DNA from: Aquitalea sp. LB_tupeE
Lineage (GTDB): Bacteria > Pseudomonadota > Gammaproteobacteria > Burkholderiales > Chromobacteriaceae
Assembly (NCBI RefSeq): GCF_013391415.1
Contig: NZ_JACAXB010000010.1
Span: 62,001-126,000, forward strand
Direction of reading: 5' to 3'
Length of the DNA stretch: 64,000 bases
Made by a program: the position numbers and the translations under genes. Positions 55,479 to 64,000 of this stretch are shown here, one piece after another. Under the pieces are notes generated by a model, which saw only the letters and a list, made by a program, of their open reading frames with translations, was not told where the DNA came from and did not search any database. The first letter of the stretch is position 1. Every line of letters begins with the position of its first letter.

Positions 55479-56404
55479 GCATACGCATTGTTCCGGCCGA
55501 GCAATTGGCCGAACGTCAGGCAGCCAGCCTGGACATCACCCCGCTGCTGTTACCGCAGCCAGGCACGCTGTATCGACAGCGTGCCACACGACTGCAGCAG
55601 CTGGCAGCGGGGCATGTGATGGCAGACTACCTGCATTTGGCCAGCCGCATTGCCGAGGCCCAACACCAGCTGGTGCACAGCCAGCCGGTGTTGCTGCCTG
55701 TGCGGGAGGATTACTTCCGGCACTGTGCCGAGCACGGCCTGCCCCCCCTGGGGGCCATGGCCTGGCAACGTGACAGTCAGTGGCAGCCGCTGCTGTTAGC
55801 CCTGTGCACAGAGCTGGCAGAAGCTGCCAGCCCGGTGCTGGCCGGTGTGCTGAACGGACTTCTCGACAGCGCTCCGGCACAGCTGGAAGCGGCAGCACAG
55901 AAGCTGTTGTCGGGGGATCTGACAGCGGTAGATAGTGCGCAAGCACCCTTCATCTGGGCGGCCTTGTCGGTGTACTTCAGCCAGTTGGCCAGCCAGCTGA
56001 AAATTGCTGCCGTGGCTGAAGCGGGCGATGCGCGCCACCTGTGCCCGGTATGCGCCAGCGCGCCAGTGGCCAGCATCGTGCATCAGGGCAATGCAGCCGG
56101 ACTGCGCTATCTGCACTGCAGCCTGTGCGAAAGCGAGTGGCATCTGGTGCGGGCCAAATGCAGCAACTGCGAAGCCACCCGCGACATCGGCTACTGGTCG
56201 CTGCAGGAGGCGCATGATGCCGTACGCGGCGAATCCTGCGGTGATTGCGGCAGTTATCTGAAAATCCTGTCGCTGGACAAGGACCAACAGGCCGAAGCAG
56301 TAGCCGACGACCTGGCCAGCCTGGCGCTGGATGCCGCACTGGAGGAACAGGGCTTTGCCCGCAGCGGGCTCAACCCCCTGCTGTTCCCCGGCACCCCAGC
56401 CTGA
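55475..56404 (+). CDS. fdhE: Formate dehydrogenase accessory protein FdhE
   Basis: FdhE is a rubredoxin-like maturation factor that interacts with the catalytic subunit of respiratory formate dehydrogenases. The 309-residue protein has an alpha-helical N-terminal half and a C-terminal part with four CxxC motifs: C190/C193 (CPVC), C215/C218 (CSLC), C229/C232 (CSNC) and C255/C258 (CGDC). These bind iron in studied homologues. It overlaps fdnI by 4 bases and ends the fdn operon at a strong terminator. Confidence 0.96.
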   Translation: MSIRIVPAEQLAERQAASLDITPLLLPQPGTLYRQRATRLQQLAAGHVMADYLHLASRIAEAQHQLVHSQPVLLPVREDYFRHCAEHGLPPLGAMAWQRDSQWQPLLLALCTELAEAASPVLAGVLNGLLDSAPAQLEAAAQKLLSGDLTAVDSAQAPFIWAALSVYFSQLASQLKIAAVAEAGDARHLCPVCASAPVASIVHQGNAAGLRYLHCSLCESEWHLVRAKCSNCEATRDIGYWSLQEAHDAVRGESCGDCGSYLKILSLDKDQQAEAVADDLASLALDAALEEQGFARSGLNPLLFPGTPA

Positions 56405-56411
56405 CAGCTGC

Positions 56412-56438
56412 AACCGGCCCGTGTGGCCGGTTTTTTTT
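56412..56438 (+). terminator. Intrinsic terminator of the fdn operon
   Basis: Stem AACCGGCC / GGCCGGTT with a 5-base loop and eight T residues, 8 bases after the fdhE stop. Confidence 0.93.
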
Positions 56439-56644
56439 GGCCTGCGGCCGACCGTACATCCGCTGCGGCAAGGCAGCCGCCTGCAACTGCGGACCGCTTT
56501 GCGGTTTGCATTCAATCCGGCGAGCTACTAGAAAGAAAAAATAACAAATTCATGCACGGCCGCCAGGCATGCAGGCATGAATGAACAAGCCGCACATACA
56601 GTCATTGACGCACAGCGGCTGTTGAACCGGGTAAGAGGGAGGCC

Positions 56645-57013
56645 ATGAGCAAAACCATCCTGATCGTCGACGATTCGCTCAGCCTGCGCCTGGTGGTGAA
56701 GATGACGCTGGAGGGCGCTGGCCATACCGTATTGCAAGCCGCCGACGGCAAACAAGCGCTGGATATGCTGGATGGCCGTCAGATCGACCTGGTGCTGTCC
56801 GATCTCAACATGCCGGTACTCGATGGCCTGGGCTTGCTGGAGCACATTCGTCAGCACTCCTTGTATGCACACACCCCGGTCATCATGCTGACCACGCAGG
56901 ACGCCAGTCACATGCAACTGCGTGGCCAGCAACAAGGCATCAGTGCCTGGATACTCAAACCCTTCGAACCACCCTATCTGCTGGCCGCCATTGCCCGGCT
57001 CACTACGCGGTAA
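56645..57013 (+). CDS. cheY: CheY-like response regulator
   Basis: A 122-residue single-domain receiver with acidic residues D9 and D10 (VDDS), phospho-acceptor D53 (SDLNMP), a T in MLTTQDA and the conserved lysine in ILKPFEPP. It lacks an output domain, so it acts by protein contact, probably with a flagellar motor or another target. It heads a run of chemosensory genes spaced or overlapping by a few bases, and the 206 bases before it contain no other gene. Phospho-transfer from the CheA encoded below is expected. Confidence 0.93.
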   Translation: MSKTILIVDDSLSLRLVVKMTLEGAGHTVLQAADGKQALDMLDGRQIDLVLSDLNMPVLDGLGLLEHIRQHSLYAHTPVIMLTTQDASHMQLRGQQQGISAWILKPFEPPYLLAAIARLTTR

Positions 57014-57022
57014 CAGGCTCTC

Positions 57023-57313
57023 ATGGAAAAGCGCATCACGCTGGGTGCAGAGCAGACCCTCTATCAGGCAGCCAGCCTGCATCAACAGCTACTGGAAGCC
57101 AGCCGCGACGCTGACGACCTGGTACTGGACTTGTCCCAGGTCAGCGAAATGGACTGTGCTGCGGCTCAGGTGCTGTTATGGCTGCAAGCCCGCCAGCAAC
57201 GGCAGCAACACGGATTGCGACTGAGCCAGCCCAGCCAGACAGTGCTCAGCTTTGTCCGGCTGATGGGCCTTGACGCATTGCAAGCCTGCCTGGAGAGCGA
57301 TGATGGATCTTGA
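57023..57313 (+). CDS. STAS-domain protein in the chemotaxis operon
   Basis: A 96-residue single STAS domain. The helix-start signature that in anti-anti-sigma factors reads D-S-(S/T)-(A/G) is DCAAAQVLLW here, with cysteine where the phosphorylatable serine usually stands. It should therefore not be regulated by the usual serine phosphorylation. Such genes are found in some chemosensory operons (CheA-associated STAS), but the function is not settled. It lies 9 bases after cheY and overlaps the cheA start by 11 bases. Confidence 0.82.
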   Translation: MEKRITLGAEQTLYQAASLHQQLLEASRDADDLVLDLSQVSEMDCAAAQVLLWLQARQQRQQHGLRLSQPSQTVLSFVRLMGLDALQACLESDDGS

Positions 57314-59438
57314 ACAGGCCCGGCTATCCTTTCTGCAAGAGTCCGCCGAACTATTGGAAGAAATGGAAGGCATCCTGCTGGATGCCGAAGCCGACAACAT
57401 CACCGCCGAGCAGCTGGGTGCATTGTTCCGGGCCATGCATACCATCAAGGGTTCGGCCGGGCTGTTCGGGCTGGAGGACATTGTTTACTTCACCCATCAG
57501 GTAGAAGACCTGCTGGACCAACTGCGGGATGGCAGCTTGCAGCTGGACGCCGAACTGGACGGCCTGTTGCTACGCAGTCATGACCACGTCAAGGCCCAGC
57601 TGGCGGCACTGGAAGGCGGCATCCCGCCATCCGCGGAAGAACAGGCCGGCATACTGGCCGATATCGCTGCGGTGATGCAGCACGGCAGTGACACCTTGCA
57701 GTATGCAAGCGGCGAACATCTGGAGCCGCCCCCAACCGGGCAGCCCCGCAGTGAATGGCTGCTGTCGCTGCGCTTTGGGCCGGATGTACTGCGCAACGGC
57801 ATGGACCCGGCGTCCTTCATTCGCTATCTGGGCACCCTGGGGGAAATCCAGGCCATTGCCAGCTGCTGCCCGGGACTGGCAGCAGAAGGCGATGAGGACC
57901 GGTTTGACCCGGAGCGCAACTACCTGCGGGTGGAAGTGCAATTTTGTGGTGCTGTCGATGCGGCGCAGCTGGAAAGCGTGTTTGCCTTCGCCAGCGAAGA
58001 CAGCCAGTTCATCATCAGCCCGCGCCAGCAACTGGACAGCCACTTGCAACAGGCGCTATCCGCCGGCGATGCCGCCGAACAACAGGCCGCCAGTGAAATC
58101 TGGCAACAATGGGGCCTGTGGCAGCCCCCGACAGCCAGTCCGCCCTTAACCGGGGCGGATGATGCAGCGCAGGCAACCGTCGCAGCAACGGCCGCACCAA
58201 AGACCGGCAAAAACAGTGAAAGCCGCTTCATCAAGGTGGAAGCGGCCAAGCTGGACCAACTGATCAACCTGGTGGGCGAGCTGGTGATTGCCGGTGCAGC
58301 CAGCCACCTGCTGGCCAGACAGCATGGCAATGCGTCATTGCTGGAATCCACCTCGGTGCTGGCCGGACTGATCGAACAAATACGCAGCCAGACCCTGGGC
58401 ATGCGCATGGTGCCCATCGGAGAATGTTTCAGCCGCTTTGGCCGGGTAGTGCACGATGTAAGCCAGGCGCTGGGCAAGGACATCCGCCTGTTTGTCAGCG
58501 GTGCGGATACCGAACTGGACAAATCCATGGTGGACAAGCTGACCGACCCGCTGACCCATCTGGTACGCAATGCCATCGACCATGGCATCGAGGACACCGC
58601 GCAGCGCCGTGCAGCAGGCAAGCCGGAAGCCGGTCGCCTGTGGCTGGATGCGTATCACGAATCCGGCAGCGTGGTGATTGAAGTGGCCGATGATGGCCGG
58701 GGCCTGAACCAGCACACCATCCTGGAAAAAGCACGACAACGCGGCCTGCTTACCAGCGACCGGGAACTGGCGGAACAGGACATCTACCGCCTGATTTTCG
58801 AGCCCGGCTTTTCCACCGCCGCCGCCATCAGCAACCTGTCCGGCCGCGGGGTGGGGCTGGATGTGGTGAAGCAGAATATTGCCCAGCTGCGCGGCACGGT
58901 GGAAGTGGAAAGCGAAGTTGGCCTGGGCAGCACCTTCCGCCTGCGTTTGCCACTGACCCTGGCCATCATTGACGGCTTTCTGGTCACGGTAGGCGCGGCC
59001 ACCTTCGTGGTTCCGCTGGACTGCATTGCCGAATGCATTGCCCTGCCGCAAGACTGCCAAACCGCCGCGGCTGCCGGTTATATCAACTTGCGTGGCGAAA
59101 TGCTGCCCCTGCTGTGCCTGCGTCGTTTTCTGGGACTGGAAGGCCAGCCGGGGCGGCGCCAGAACGTGGTCATCATCCAGACCGGCGAATACAAGGTCGG
59201 CTTGCTGGTGGACGCCCTGCATGGCGAATACCAGACCGTCATCAAACCGCTCAGCCCGCTGTTCCAGCATCTGAAAGCCATCAGCGGTTCCACCATCCTG
59301 GGCAGCGGGGAAGTGGCCCTCATTCTGGACGTGCTGGCCTTAAGCGAGCACGCGCGCAGTCTGGAATACGCACACCATCAGCACGCGGCCTCTGGCCATC
59401 CGTCATCCAACATTCTGTCTGCGGGGAAAACAACATGA
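57303..59438 (+). CDS. cheA: Chemotaxis histidine kinase CheA
   Basis: A 711-residue CheA. P1 HPt domain (about 1-105) has phospho-acceptor H46 in [14 protein letters not shown] divergent P2-like region (about 130-260) and P3 dimerisation (about 320-370, [16 protein letters not shown]) follow. P4 HATPase (about 375-560) has the N box [13 protein letters not shown] and VADDGRGL, and P5 CheW-like regulatory domain (about 570-700). The region between P1 and P3 is short on recognisable CheY-binding sequence. Start ATG codons at 57300 and 57303 are adjacent. It overlaps the STAS gene upstream and the MCP gene downstream by 4 bases. Confidence 0.96.
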   Translation: MDLEQARLSFLQESAELLEEMEGILLDAEADNITAEQLGALFRAMHTIKGSAGLFGLEDIVYFTHQVEDLLDQLRDGSLQLDAELDGLLLRSHDHVKAQLAALEGGIPPSAEEQAGILADIAAVMQHGSDTLQYASGEHLEPPPTGQPRSEWLLSLRFGPDVLRNGMDPASFIRYLGTLGEIQAIASCCPGLAAEGDEDRFDPERNYLRVEVQFCGAVDAAQLESVFAFASEDSQFIISPRQQLDSHLQQALSAGDAAEQQAASEIWQQWGLWQPPTASPPLTGADDAAQATVAATAAPKTGKNSESRFIKVEAAKLDQLINLVGELVIAGAASHLLARQHGNASLLESTSVLAGLIEQIRSQTLGMRMVPIGECFSRFGRVVHDVSQALGKDIRLFVSGADTELDKSMVDKLTDPLTHLVRNAIDHGIEDTAQRRAAGKPEAGRLWLDAYHESGSVVIEVADDGRGLNQHTILEKARQRGLLTSDRELAEQDIYRLIFEPGFSTAAAISNLSGRGVGLDVVKQNIAQLRGTVEVESEVGLGSTFRLRLPLTLAIIDGFLVTVGAATFVVPLDCIAECIALPQDCQTAAAAGYINLRGEMLPLLCLRRFLGLEGQPGRRQNVVIIQTGEYKVGLLVDALHGEYQTVIKPLSPLFQHLKAISGSTILGSGEVALILDVLALSEHARSLEYAHHQHAASGHPSSNILSAGKTT

Positions 59439-61033
59439 AATCAACACAATCCATGCGGGTCACCACGCGGTTGAGTCTGGGGTTTGGCAGCATTCTGCTG
59501 TTGCTGGTGTTGTGTGTGCTCGTTGCCCTGAACGGATTTGCCCGCAACAGCGCCATGCTGTCCAACATGCGAATCAACGACCGGGATGCCGCTCGGGTTT
59601 CCACGCTGATCGAGCAGGCACAAGAGTTACGGGTGATCTACCGCAACATCATCATTTACCCTGATCTGCACGCCATCAACATGGCAGTCCAGCAATACAA
59701 TCAGGCAAAACAGCGCTATCTGGACACCGAACAGCTCACCCAGCGCGACATGCTGGCCGAAACCGGGCTGACCCAGCGAGAGCGTGACTTATTGAGCCAA
59801 CTGGCCAAAGTCCGGCCAATCGCCTTCAACCTGATGGACAAATCCGAAGCGCAGGCAGCCATCAATGAAAAGGAAGCGGCCACCCGCATCATGCAAGCGG
59901 AAGTGACACCCGCCATGAGCCAGCTGATGGAAGTGCTGCGGCAGCTGTACGACACCGAACTGCGGCTGAACGAACAGGCCCGGCAGGAAAGTGAAGTGGA
60001 AATGCAGCAGGCCCACCGCATCATGCTGCTGCTGTCGGTGGCTGCCATTGTGCTGGGTAGTGTACTGTCCTGGCTGACCGTACGCGCCCTGCGCCGTACC
60101 CTGGGTGGCGAACCACAGGAAGTGGCCCACATCATGCAACAGCTGGCTGCCGGCAAGCTGGATGTGCAGCTGCCGCTACGCAAGGGAGACCAGCACAGCA
60201 TGATGCATGCCATTGCCCGCACGGTTCACACCCTCACCACGATCATTCTGGAAGTGAAAAATGGCGCCGCTAACCTGGCCTCGGCCGCCCAGCAGCTGAA
60301 TGCCACCTCGGAATCGCTGGCGCAATCGGCCAGCGAATCGGCTGCGGGCATTGAGGAAACCACCGCAGCCATTGAAGAAATGTCCGCCGCCATCAGCCAT
60401 AGCAATGACAATGCGCGGGTGACCGAAGGACTGGCCGAACAGGCTGCCCGCGAAGCCCGGCAAGGTGGCGATGCCGTACGCCAGACCACGGCGGCCATGC
60501 GGCAGATTGCCAAGCGGATCAACATCATCGACGACATTGCCTACCAGACCAACTTGCTGGCACTCAATGCCGCCATCGAGGCCGCCCGTGCCGGAGAGCA
60601 CGGCCGCGGCTTTGCCGTGGTGGCCGGAGAAGTGCGCAAACTGGCAGAGCGCAGCCAGGTGGCGGCCCAGGAAATCAGCCAGGTTGCCGCCAACAGTGTG
60701 GAACTGGCCGACGATGCAGGAAAGCTGCTGGATGGCATGGTGCGCTCCAGCGGCCGCACCGCCGATCTGGTACAGGAAATTGCAGCGGCCACCAACGAAC
60801 AGGCTACGGCGGTGAACCAGATCAGCAGCGCCGTACAACAACAAAACAGCACTACCCAGCAAAATGCCTCCGCCAGCGAAGAGCTGGCCTCCACCGCCGA
60901 GCAAATGAGCAGTCAGGCCGAGCATCTGCTGGAGCTGATGCGTTTTTTCCAGTGCGAGGAGCGCGCAGCGCATCCAGTCCGTCCGTCCATTGCACCGGAC
61001 ATGGATGATGGCTCCGGTTTTAATACTTACTAG
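59435..61033 (+). CDS. Methyl-accepting chemotaxis protein
   Basis: A 532-residue transmembrane chemoreceptor. TM1 is about 16-33 and a helical four-helix-bundle-like periplasmic domain (about 34-195) follows. TM2 is about 196-216, then a HAMP-like segment and the signalling domain, with the conserved hairpin tip [20 protein letters not shown] and [16 protein letters not shown] (about 365-410). No C-terminal CheR/CheB tethering pentapeptide is present (it ends DGSGFNTY). The stimulus is unknown. It overlaps cheA and is followed 10 bases later by cheW, so it is the built-in receptor of this cluster. Confidence 0.95.
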   Translation: MKSTQSMRVTTRLSLGFGSILLLLVLCVLVALNGFARNSAMLSNMRINDRDAARVSTLIEQAQELRVIYRNIIIYPDLHAINMAVQQYNQAKQRYLDTEQLTQRDMLAETGLTQRERDLLSQLAKVRPIAFNLMDKSEAQAAINEKEAATRIMQAEVTPAMSQLMEVLRQLYDTELRLNEQARQESEVEMQQAHRIMLLLSVAAIVLGSVLSWLTVRALRRTLGGEPQEVAHIMQQLAAGKLDVQLPLRKGDQHSMMHAIARTVHTLTTIILEVKNGAANLASAAQQLNATSESLAQSASESAAGIEETTAAIEEMSAAISHSNDNARVTEGLAEQAAREARQGGDAVRQTTAAMRQIAKRINIIDDIAYQTNLLALNAAIEAARAGEHGRGFAVVAGEVRKLAERSQVAAQEISQVAANSVELADDAGKLLDGMVRSSGRTADLVQEIAAATNEQATAVNQISSAVQQQNSTTQQNASASEELASTAEQMSSQAEHLLELMRFFQCEERAAHPVRPSIAPDMDDGSGFNTY

Positions 61034-61043
61034 GCCGGACGAT

Positions 61044-61619
61044 ATGGGAGCCCCACGCCATTGGCGACAGCCGACTGCCACGACAAACGGCATGCAAAGC
61101 GATGCGCCGGCAGAGGCCATGCTGCAATGTCTGCGCTTTCGCTGTGCCGCCACCACACTTGGTATCTTGCTGCATCAGGTATGCGAACTGCTGGAATACC
61201 AGCCGCTGACACCCTTCCCTACCATGCCGGCGCCGCTATGCGGCTTGCTCAACCTGCGCGGCAACGCCGTGCCGGTCATCGACCTGGCGCAGCGACTGGG
61301 CTTGCCCGCCACCGTGCCGCAACGCCGCAGCTGCATCATCATTCTGCAACTGGCCCTGCCATTGCAGATCCGCGAGCTGGGCATGCTGGTGGATGAAGTA
61401 CTGATGGTGGAAGACATCCAGCGTCAAGATATTGAAGCGGCACCGCCCCTGGAACCCTTGATGTCCACCGGCATGCTGGCCGGCATGATTCGCGAAACCA
61501 CAGGCTTTACCTTGTTGCTGGATGCCAACCACCTGCTGAGCCATCACACCCTGGGCAGGCTGGCCCAGGATTTGACCGCCAGCAGCACCGACCCCGCCTG
61601 CGGAGCTGACGATGACTGA
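61044..61619 (+). CDS. cheW: CheW-like coupling protein (first copy)
   Basis: A 191-residue CheW-fold protein that couples receptors to CheA. The core (about 25-175) includes CGLLNLRGNAVPVIDLAQRLGL and MLVDEVLMVEDIQ, standard CheW segments. The N-terminal extension of about 25 residues (MGAPRHWRQPTATTN) is not shared with the second copy. Translation could instead begin at the ATG at 61092, which would trim it. It overlaps the second cheW by 8 bases. Having two CheW proteins suggests distinct array contacts. Confidence 0.9.
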   Translation: MGAPRHWRQPTATTNGMQSDAPAEAMLQCLRFRCAATTLGILLHQVCELLEYQPLTPFPTMPAPLCGLLNLRGNAVPVIDLAQRLGLPATVPQRRSCIIILQLALPLQIRELGMLVDEVLMVEDIQRQDIEAAPPLEPLMSTGMLAGMIRETTGFTLLLDANHLLSHHTLGRLAQDLTASSTDPACGADDD

Positions 61620-62130
61620 AACACCTGCATCGCCCGACAGCCAATACCTGTGCTTCCAGCTGGGCACGCAATACTTCGCCTGCAATATCCTGCAGGTGCG
61701 CGAAATCCTGCAATACCAGCGCCCGACCACTATCCCGCAAATGCCGGGCTTCATTCATGGGGTGATGAATCTGCGTGGCAGCGTGCTACCGGTCATCGAC
61801 CTGGCCCAGCGGCTGGGCCATGGGGCAGGTCGCGTTCTGCGCCGCAGCTGCATTGTCATTGTGGAAACCGCGGCCAGCCGTGGACAGGTCCTGGGACTGC
61901 TGGTCGATGCGGTACATGAAGTCATCACCCTGCCCGTGACCAACATCATGCCGCCACCGCCATTTGGCAACCCGATCCGGCCCGACTTCATTTCCGGCAT
62001 GGTCATGCAGGGCGAGCGCCACATTCTGCTGTTGAACATGGAACAAGTGCTGTCACTGGAAGAGATGATCGCCCTGGCAAAACCGGGTCTTTGTCAGATA
62101 AAGGCGGCAATCACCGGTGCGGTGAACTAG
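61612..62130 (+). CDS. cheW: CheW-like coupling protein (second copy)
   Basis: A 172-residue CheW protein. YLCFQLGTQYFACNILQVRE at the N-terminus, MNLRGSVLPVIDLAQRLG in the middle and LLVDAVHEVITLP follow the canonical CheW pattern more closely than the first copy. It overlaps the first cheW by 8 bases. cheD begins 68 bases beyond its stop, the only sizeable gap between the MCP gene and cheB. Confidence 0.94.
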   Translation: MTETPASPDSQYLCFQLGTQYFACNILQVREILQYQRPTTIPQMPGFIHGVMNLRGSVLPVIDLAQRLGHGAGRVLRRSCIVIVETAASRGQVLGLLVDAVHEVITLPVTNIMPPPPFGNPIRPDFISGMVMQGERHILLLNMEQVLSLEEMIALAKPGLCQIKAAITGAVN

Positions 62131-62198
62131 ATTGGGTTAAGCAGTTTGTTGCAACCCGCCATGTCGGGCGGGGTGAGATAGCCACTGGTCAGAACATC

Positions 62199-62714
62199 AT
62201 GCCGAACAATGCTGACAAGGAAATTTTCCTCCACCCCGGAGAATGGGCATTTGCAGCAGGCCATGTCCGCATCAGCACCCTGCTGGGTTCATGCGTCGCC
62301 ATTGTGCTGTGGCATCCACAGCTGCAACTGGGCGGGATGTGCCATTACCTGCTGGCCCGGCGCAATGGCCAAAGTGACACCTTGTCCGGCCGCTACGGCG
62401 ATGAAGCCATGCTGCTGTTGTTGCGCGCCGTACTGGACTGCGGCAGGCCGCTGCGGGAATTCCACTGTCACCTGCTGGGTGGGGCATCGGTACTAGCGTA
62501 TCCCGATGGCGATCATCAGCACGATGTGTCCGGGCACAACATCGAACAGGCCCGCCAGATGGCACGGCAACTTGATTTGCAAGTGCAAACGGAAAACCTG
62601 GGAGGCAGTTGTCCTCGCATGGTGGTTCTGGATGTGCAAACAGGCGAGGTGCGGGTTCGCCTGTCCCAGGAAAGCGAGCTGCCAGCGCTGACAACAACAA
62701 GGAAAAAAGCATGA
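62199..62714 (+). CDS. cheD: Chemoreceptor glutamine deamidase CheD
   Basis: CheD deamidates receptor glutamines and binds CheC or CheY-P in other species. The 171-residue protein has the catalytic pair C32 ([11 protein letters not shown]) and H49 (GGMCHYLL), and T27 or S26 as the third residue. Spacing matches the family (17 residues from C to H). The start at 62199 is chosen because the family N-terminus begins near IFLHPGEWA; an in-frame TTG at 62091 overlaps cheW and is unlikely. Its stop overlaps the cheB start (ATGA). Confidence 0.95.
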   Translation: MPNNADKEIFLHPGEWAFAAGHVRISTLLGSCVAIVLWHPQLQLGGMCHYLLARRNGQSDTLSGRYGDEAMLLLLRAVLDCGRPLREFHCHLLGGASVLAYPDGDHQHDVSGHNIEQARQMARQLDLQVQTENLGGSCPRMVVLDVQTGEVRVRLSQESELPALTTTRKKA

Positions 62715-63772
62715 GCATCAATGTCATGATCGTGGACGACTCCGCCGTGGTACGTCAGGTGCTAAGCGAAATCTTTACCGCCAGCAGCGGCATCAATGTG
62801 ATGGATGTCGCCACCGACCCCATCATGGCCATGGAAAAAATGAAGCAGCGCTGGCCGGATGTCATCGTGCTGGACGTGGAAATGCCACGCATGGACGGCA
62901 TCACCTTTCTCAAGCAGATCATGGCCAGCCGCCCCACCCCGGTGGTGATCTGCTCCTCGCTTACCCAGAAAGGGGCCGACATCAGCGTGCAGGCCATGGC
63001 AGCGGGGGCGGTCGAAGTCATTGCCAAACCCCACGCCGGCGTGAAGCAGTTTTTGCAAGACAGCAACAATCTGCTGGTACAAGCCGTCAAGGCTGCCGCC
63101 AATGCCCGCATGAGCCGCATGCGTACCCTGCCGCCCACACCGCTGGAAACCCGCCCCAAACTGTCTGCCGATGCCGTGCTGGCCGCTCCCACCGGGCAGC
63201 AAATGTTCCAGACCACCGAGCGCATTGTCGCCATCGGCACCTCCACCGGCGGCACCCAGGCACTGGAAGCCATTCTCACCAAACTGCCGCGCACCTGCCC
63301 TGGCCTTGCCATCGTGCAGCACATGCCGGAAAAATTCACCGCATCGTTTGCCGAACGGCTGGACCGTCTATCAGAAATCGAAGTGAAAGAAGCCGCCACC
63401 GGCGATCGCATCCTCCCGGGGCGGGCGCTGATTGCCCCAGGCGGCAAGCACATGATGATCAAGCGCAGCGGGGCCTACTACCAGGTGGAAGTGGTAGACG
63501 GGCCGCTGGTCAGCCGTCACAAGCCATCGGTCGATGTACTGTTCCGCTCGGCCGCCAAATTTGCCGGGCGCAACGCACTGGGCATCATCATGACCGGCAT
63601 GGGCGATGATGGCGCGCGTGGACTCAAGGAGATGCATGATGCAGGAGCCACAACCATTGCCCAAGACGAAGACAGCTGTGTGGTGTTCGGCATGCCCAAG
63701 GAGGCCATCAAGCTGGGCGCTGCCGACGAAGTGATGCCGCTGGACAACATTGCCAAGGCCATATGTCGCTGA
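62711..63772 (+). CDS. cheB: Chemotaxis protein-glutamate methylesterase CheB
   Basis: A 353-residue CheB. The receiver (about 1-125) has D9/D10 and phospho-acceptor D55 ([11 protein letters not shown]). The methylesterase domain (about 165-350) has the catalytic triad S178 (GTSTGG), H204 (VQHMPEKF) and D299/D300 ([10 protein letters not shown]). It removes methyl groups from receptor glutamates. CheR, the opposing methyltransferase, is not in this window. The gene overlaps cheD by 4 bases and is followed 14 bases later by another receiver gene. Confidence 0.97.
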   Translation: MSINVMIVDDSAVVRQVLSEIFTASSGINVMDVATDPIMAMEKMKQRWPDVIVLDVEMPRMDGITFLKQIMASRPTPVVICSSLTQKGADISVQAMAAGAVEVIAKPHAGVKQFLQDSNNLLVQAVKAAANARMSRMRTLPPTPLETRPKLSADAVLAAPTGQQMFQTTERIVAIGTSTGGTQALEAILTKLPRTCPGLAIVQHMPEKFTASFAERLDRLSEIEVKEAATGDRILPGRALIAPGGKHMMIKRSGAYYQVEVVDGPLVSRHKPSVDVLFRSAAKFAGRNALGIIMTGMGDDGARGLKEMHDAGATTIAQDEDSCVVFGMPKEAIKLGAADEVMPLDNIAKAICR

Positions 63773-63786
63773 AGGAGACGCCAAGC

Positions 63787-64000
63787 ATGCAGCCTGCCGA
63801 CATGCAAGATGTCCTGATCGTGGAAGACAGCAACTTGCACCGACAACTGGCCAGCGAAATCTGCCAGCAACTGGGTTTTAGCAGCGTGCGCCATGCGGGC
63901 AACGGTGAAGAAGGCATGGCCATGATGCGCCAGTGCGTGCCGGACTTGCTGCTGCTGGACCTGGAAATGCCGCGCATGGATGGCGTACAGGTCATGCAGC
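63787..64000 (+). CDS. Response regulator, N-terminal part (truncated by window edge)
   Basis: The first 71 residues of a receiver domain: acidic IVEDSNLHRQ (E13, D14), and phospho-acceptor D58 in LLLLDLEMPRMDG. The rest, including any output domain, lies beyond base 64000. AAGGAG lies 10 bases upstream. It follows cheB by 14 bases and continues the chemosensory operon. Receivers in this position may carry an output such as EAL, HD-GYP or GGDEF, but that cannot be seen here. Confidence 0.85.
   Translation, partial: MQPADMQDVLIVEDSNLHRQLASEICQQLGFSSVRHAGNGEEGMAMMRQCVPDLLLLDLEMPRMDGVQVMQ

Overview
This window looks like ordinary chromosome of a Gram-negative betaproteobacterium, most likely of the order Neisseriales (Chromobacteriaceae such as Chromobacterium or Aquitalea). 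That placement is inferred from the gene order kdsD-kdsC-lptC-lptA-lptB-rpoN-hpf-ptsN-hprK-rapZ, from an HPr kinase in a Gram-negative context, from the run exbB-exbD-lpxK-ycaR-kdsB-adk, and from GC-rich codon use. No insertion sequence, prophage, integrase or CRISPR array is visible. Genes are densely packed and well terminated, and about fifteen stem-loops sit at gene ends.

Layout. 1-5.9 kb (accessory metabolism): a truncated YtcJ-type amidohydrolase, an orphan LuxR-type regulator, an amidase, and a LysR-type regulator divergent from agmatine deiminase (aguA). 6-12.3 kb (envelope and transport): an atypical SulP transporter, an AsmA-family protein and a Kef-type antiporter. 12.5-20 kb (core block): KDO synthesis, LPS export, sigma-54, ribosome hibernation and the nitrogen PTS. 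20-23.2 kb: UbiX, a bifunctional NAD(P)HX repair enzyme and a DMT exporter. 23.4-26.6 kb: a histidine kinase translationally coupled to a REC-DUF3369-HD-GYP regulator, a likely c-di-GMP degrading pair. 26.6-31.2 kb (minus strand): a hemolysin III-like membrane protein, adk, and the kdsB-ycaR-lpxK-exbD-exbB operon. 31.6-44.7 kb (mostly plus strand): xseA, a DUF4442 protein, an ArsR-family regulator (minus), gpmI, envC, ctpA, argA, yggX, ppk1, a DUF456 protein and ettA. 44.7-48 kb: a double-CDGSH iron-sulfur protein, nlpD, a ghrA-like reductase and a DUF1615 lipoprotein. 48.1-49.7 kb (minus): lysC followed by tRNA-Ser(GCU), tRNA-Arg(ACG) and tRNA-Glu(UUC). 49.9-56.4 kb (formate respiration): fdhD divergent from fdnG-fdnH-fdnI-fdhE; fdnG is a selenoprotein with an in-frame UGA followed by a clear bacterial SECIS hairpin. 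56.6-64 kb (chemosensory operon): cheY, a STAS protein, cheA, an MCP, two cheW, cheD, cheB and a second receiver gene that runs off the window. No cheR lies inside the window.

How the parts work together. The LPS genes (kdsD, kdsC, kdsB, lpxK, lptCAB) make and export KDO-lipid A. EnvC, NlpD and CtpA handle peptidoglycan remodelling. The Fdn complex oxidises periplasmic formate, helped by FdhD (sulfur transfer) and FdhE (maturation). The last cluster is a self-contained chemosensory array.

The most noteworthy signals are: the UGA/SECIS in fdnG; a promoter geometry predicting a leaderless kdsD mRNA; an AT-rich region with DnaA-box-like sites upstream of xseA; a double palindrome in front of exbB; a coupled HD-GYP two-component pair with an unclassified sensor domain; and an unusual STAS gene inside the che operon. 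I found no clearly new defence or mobile system.
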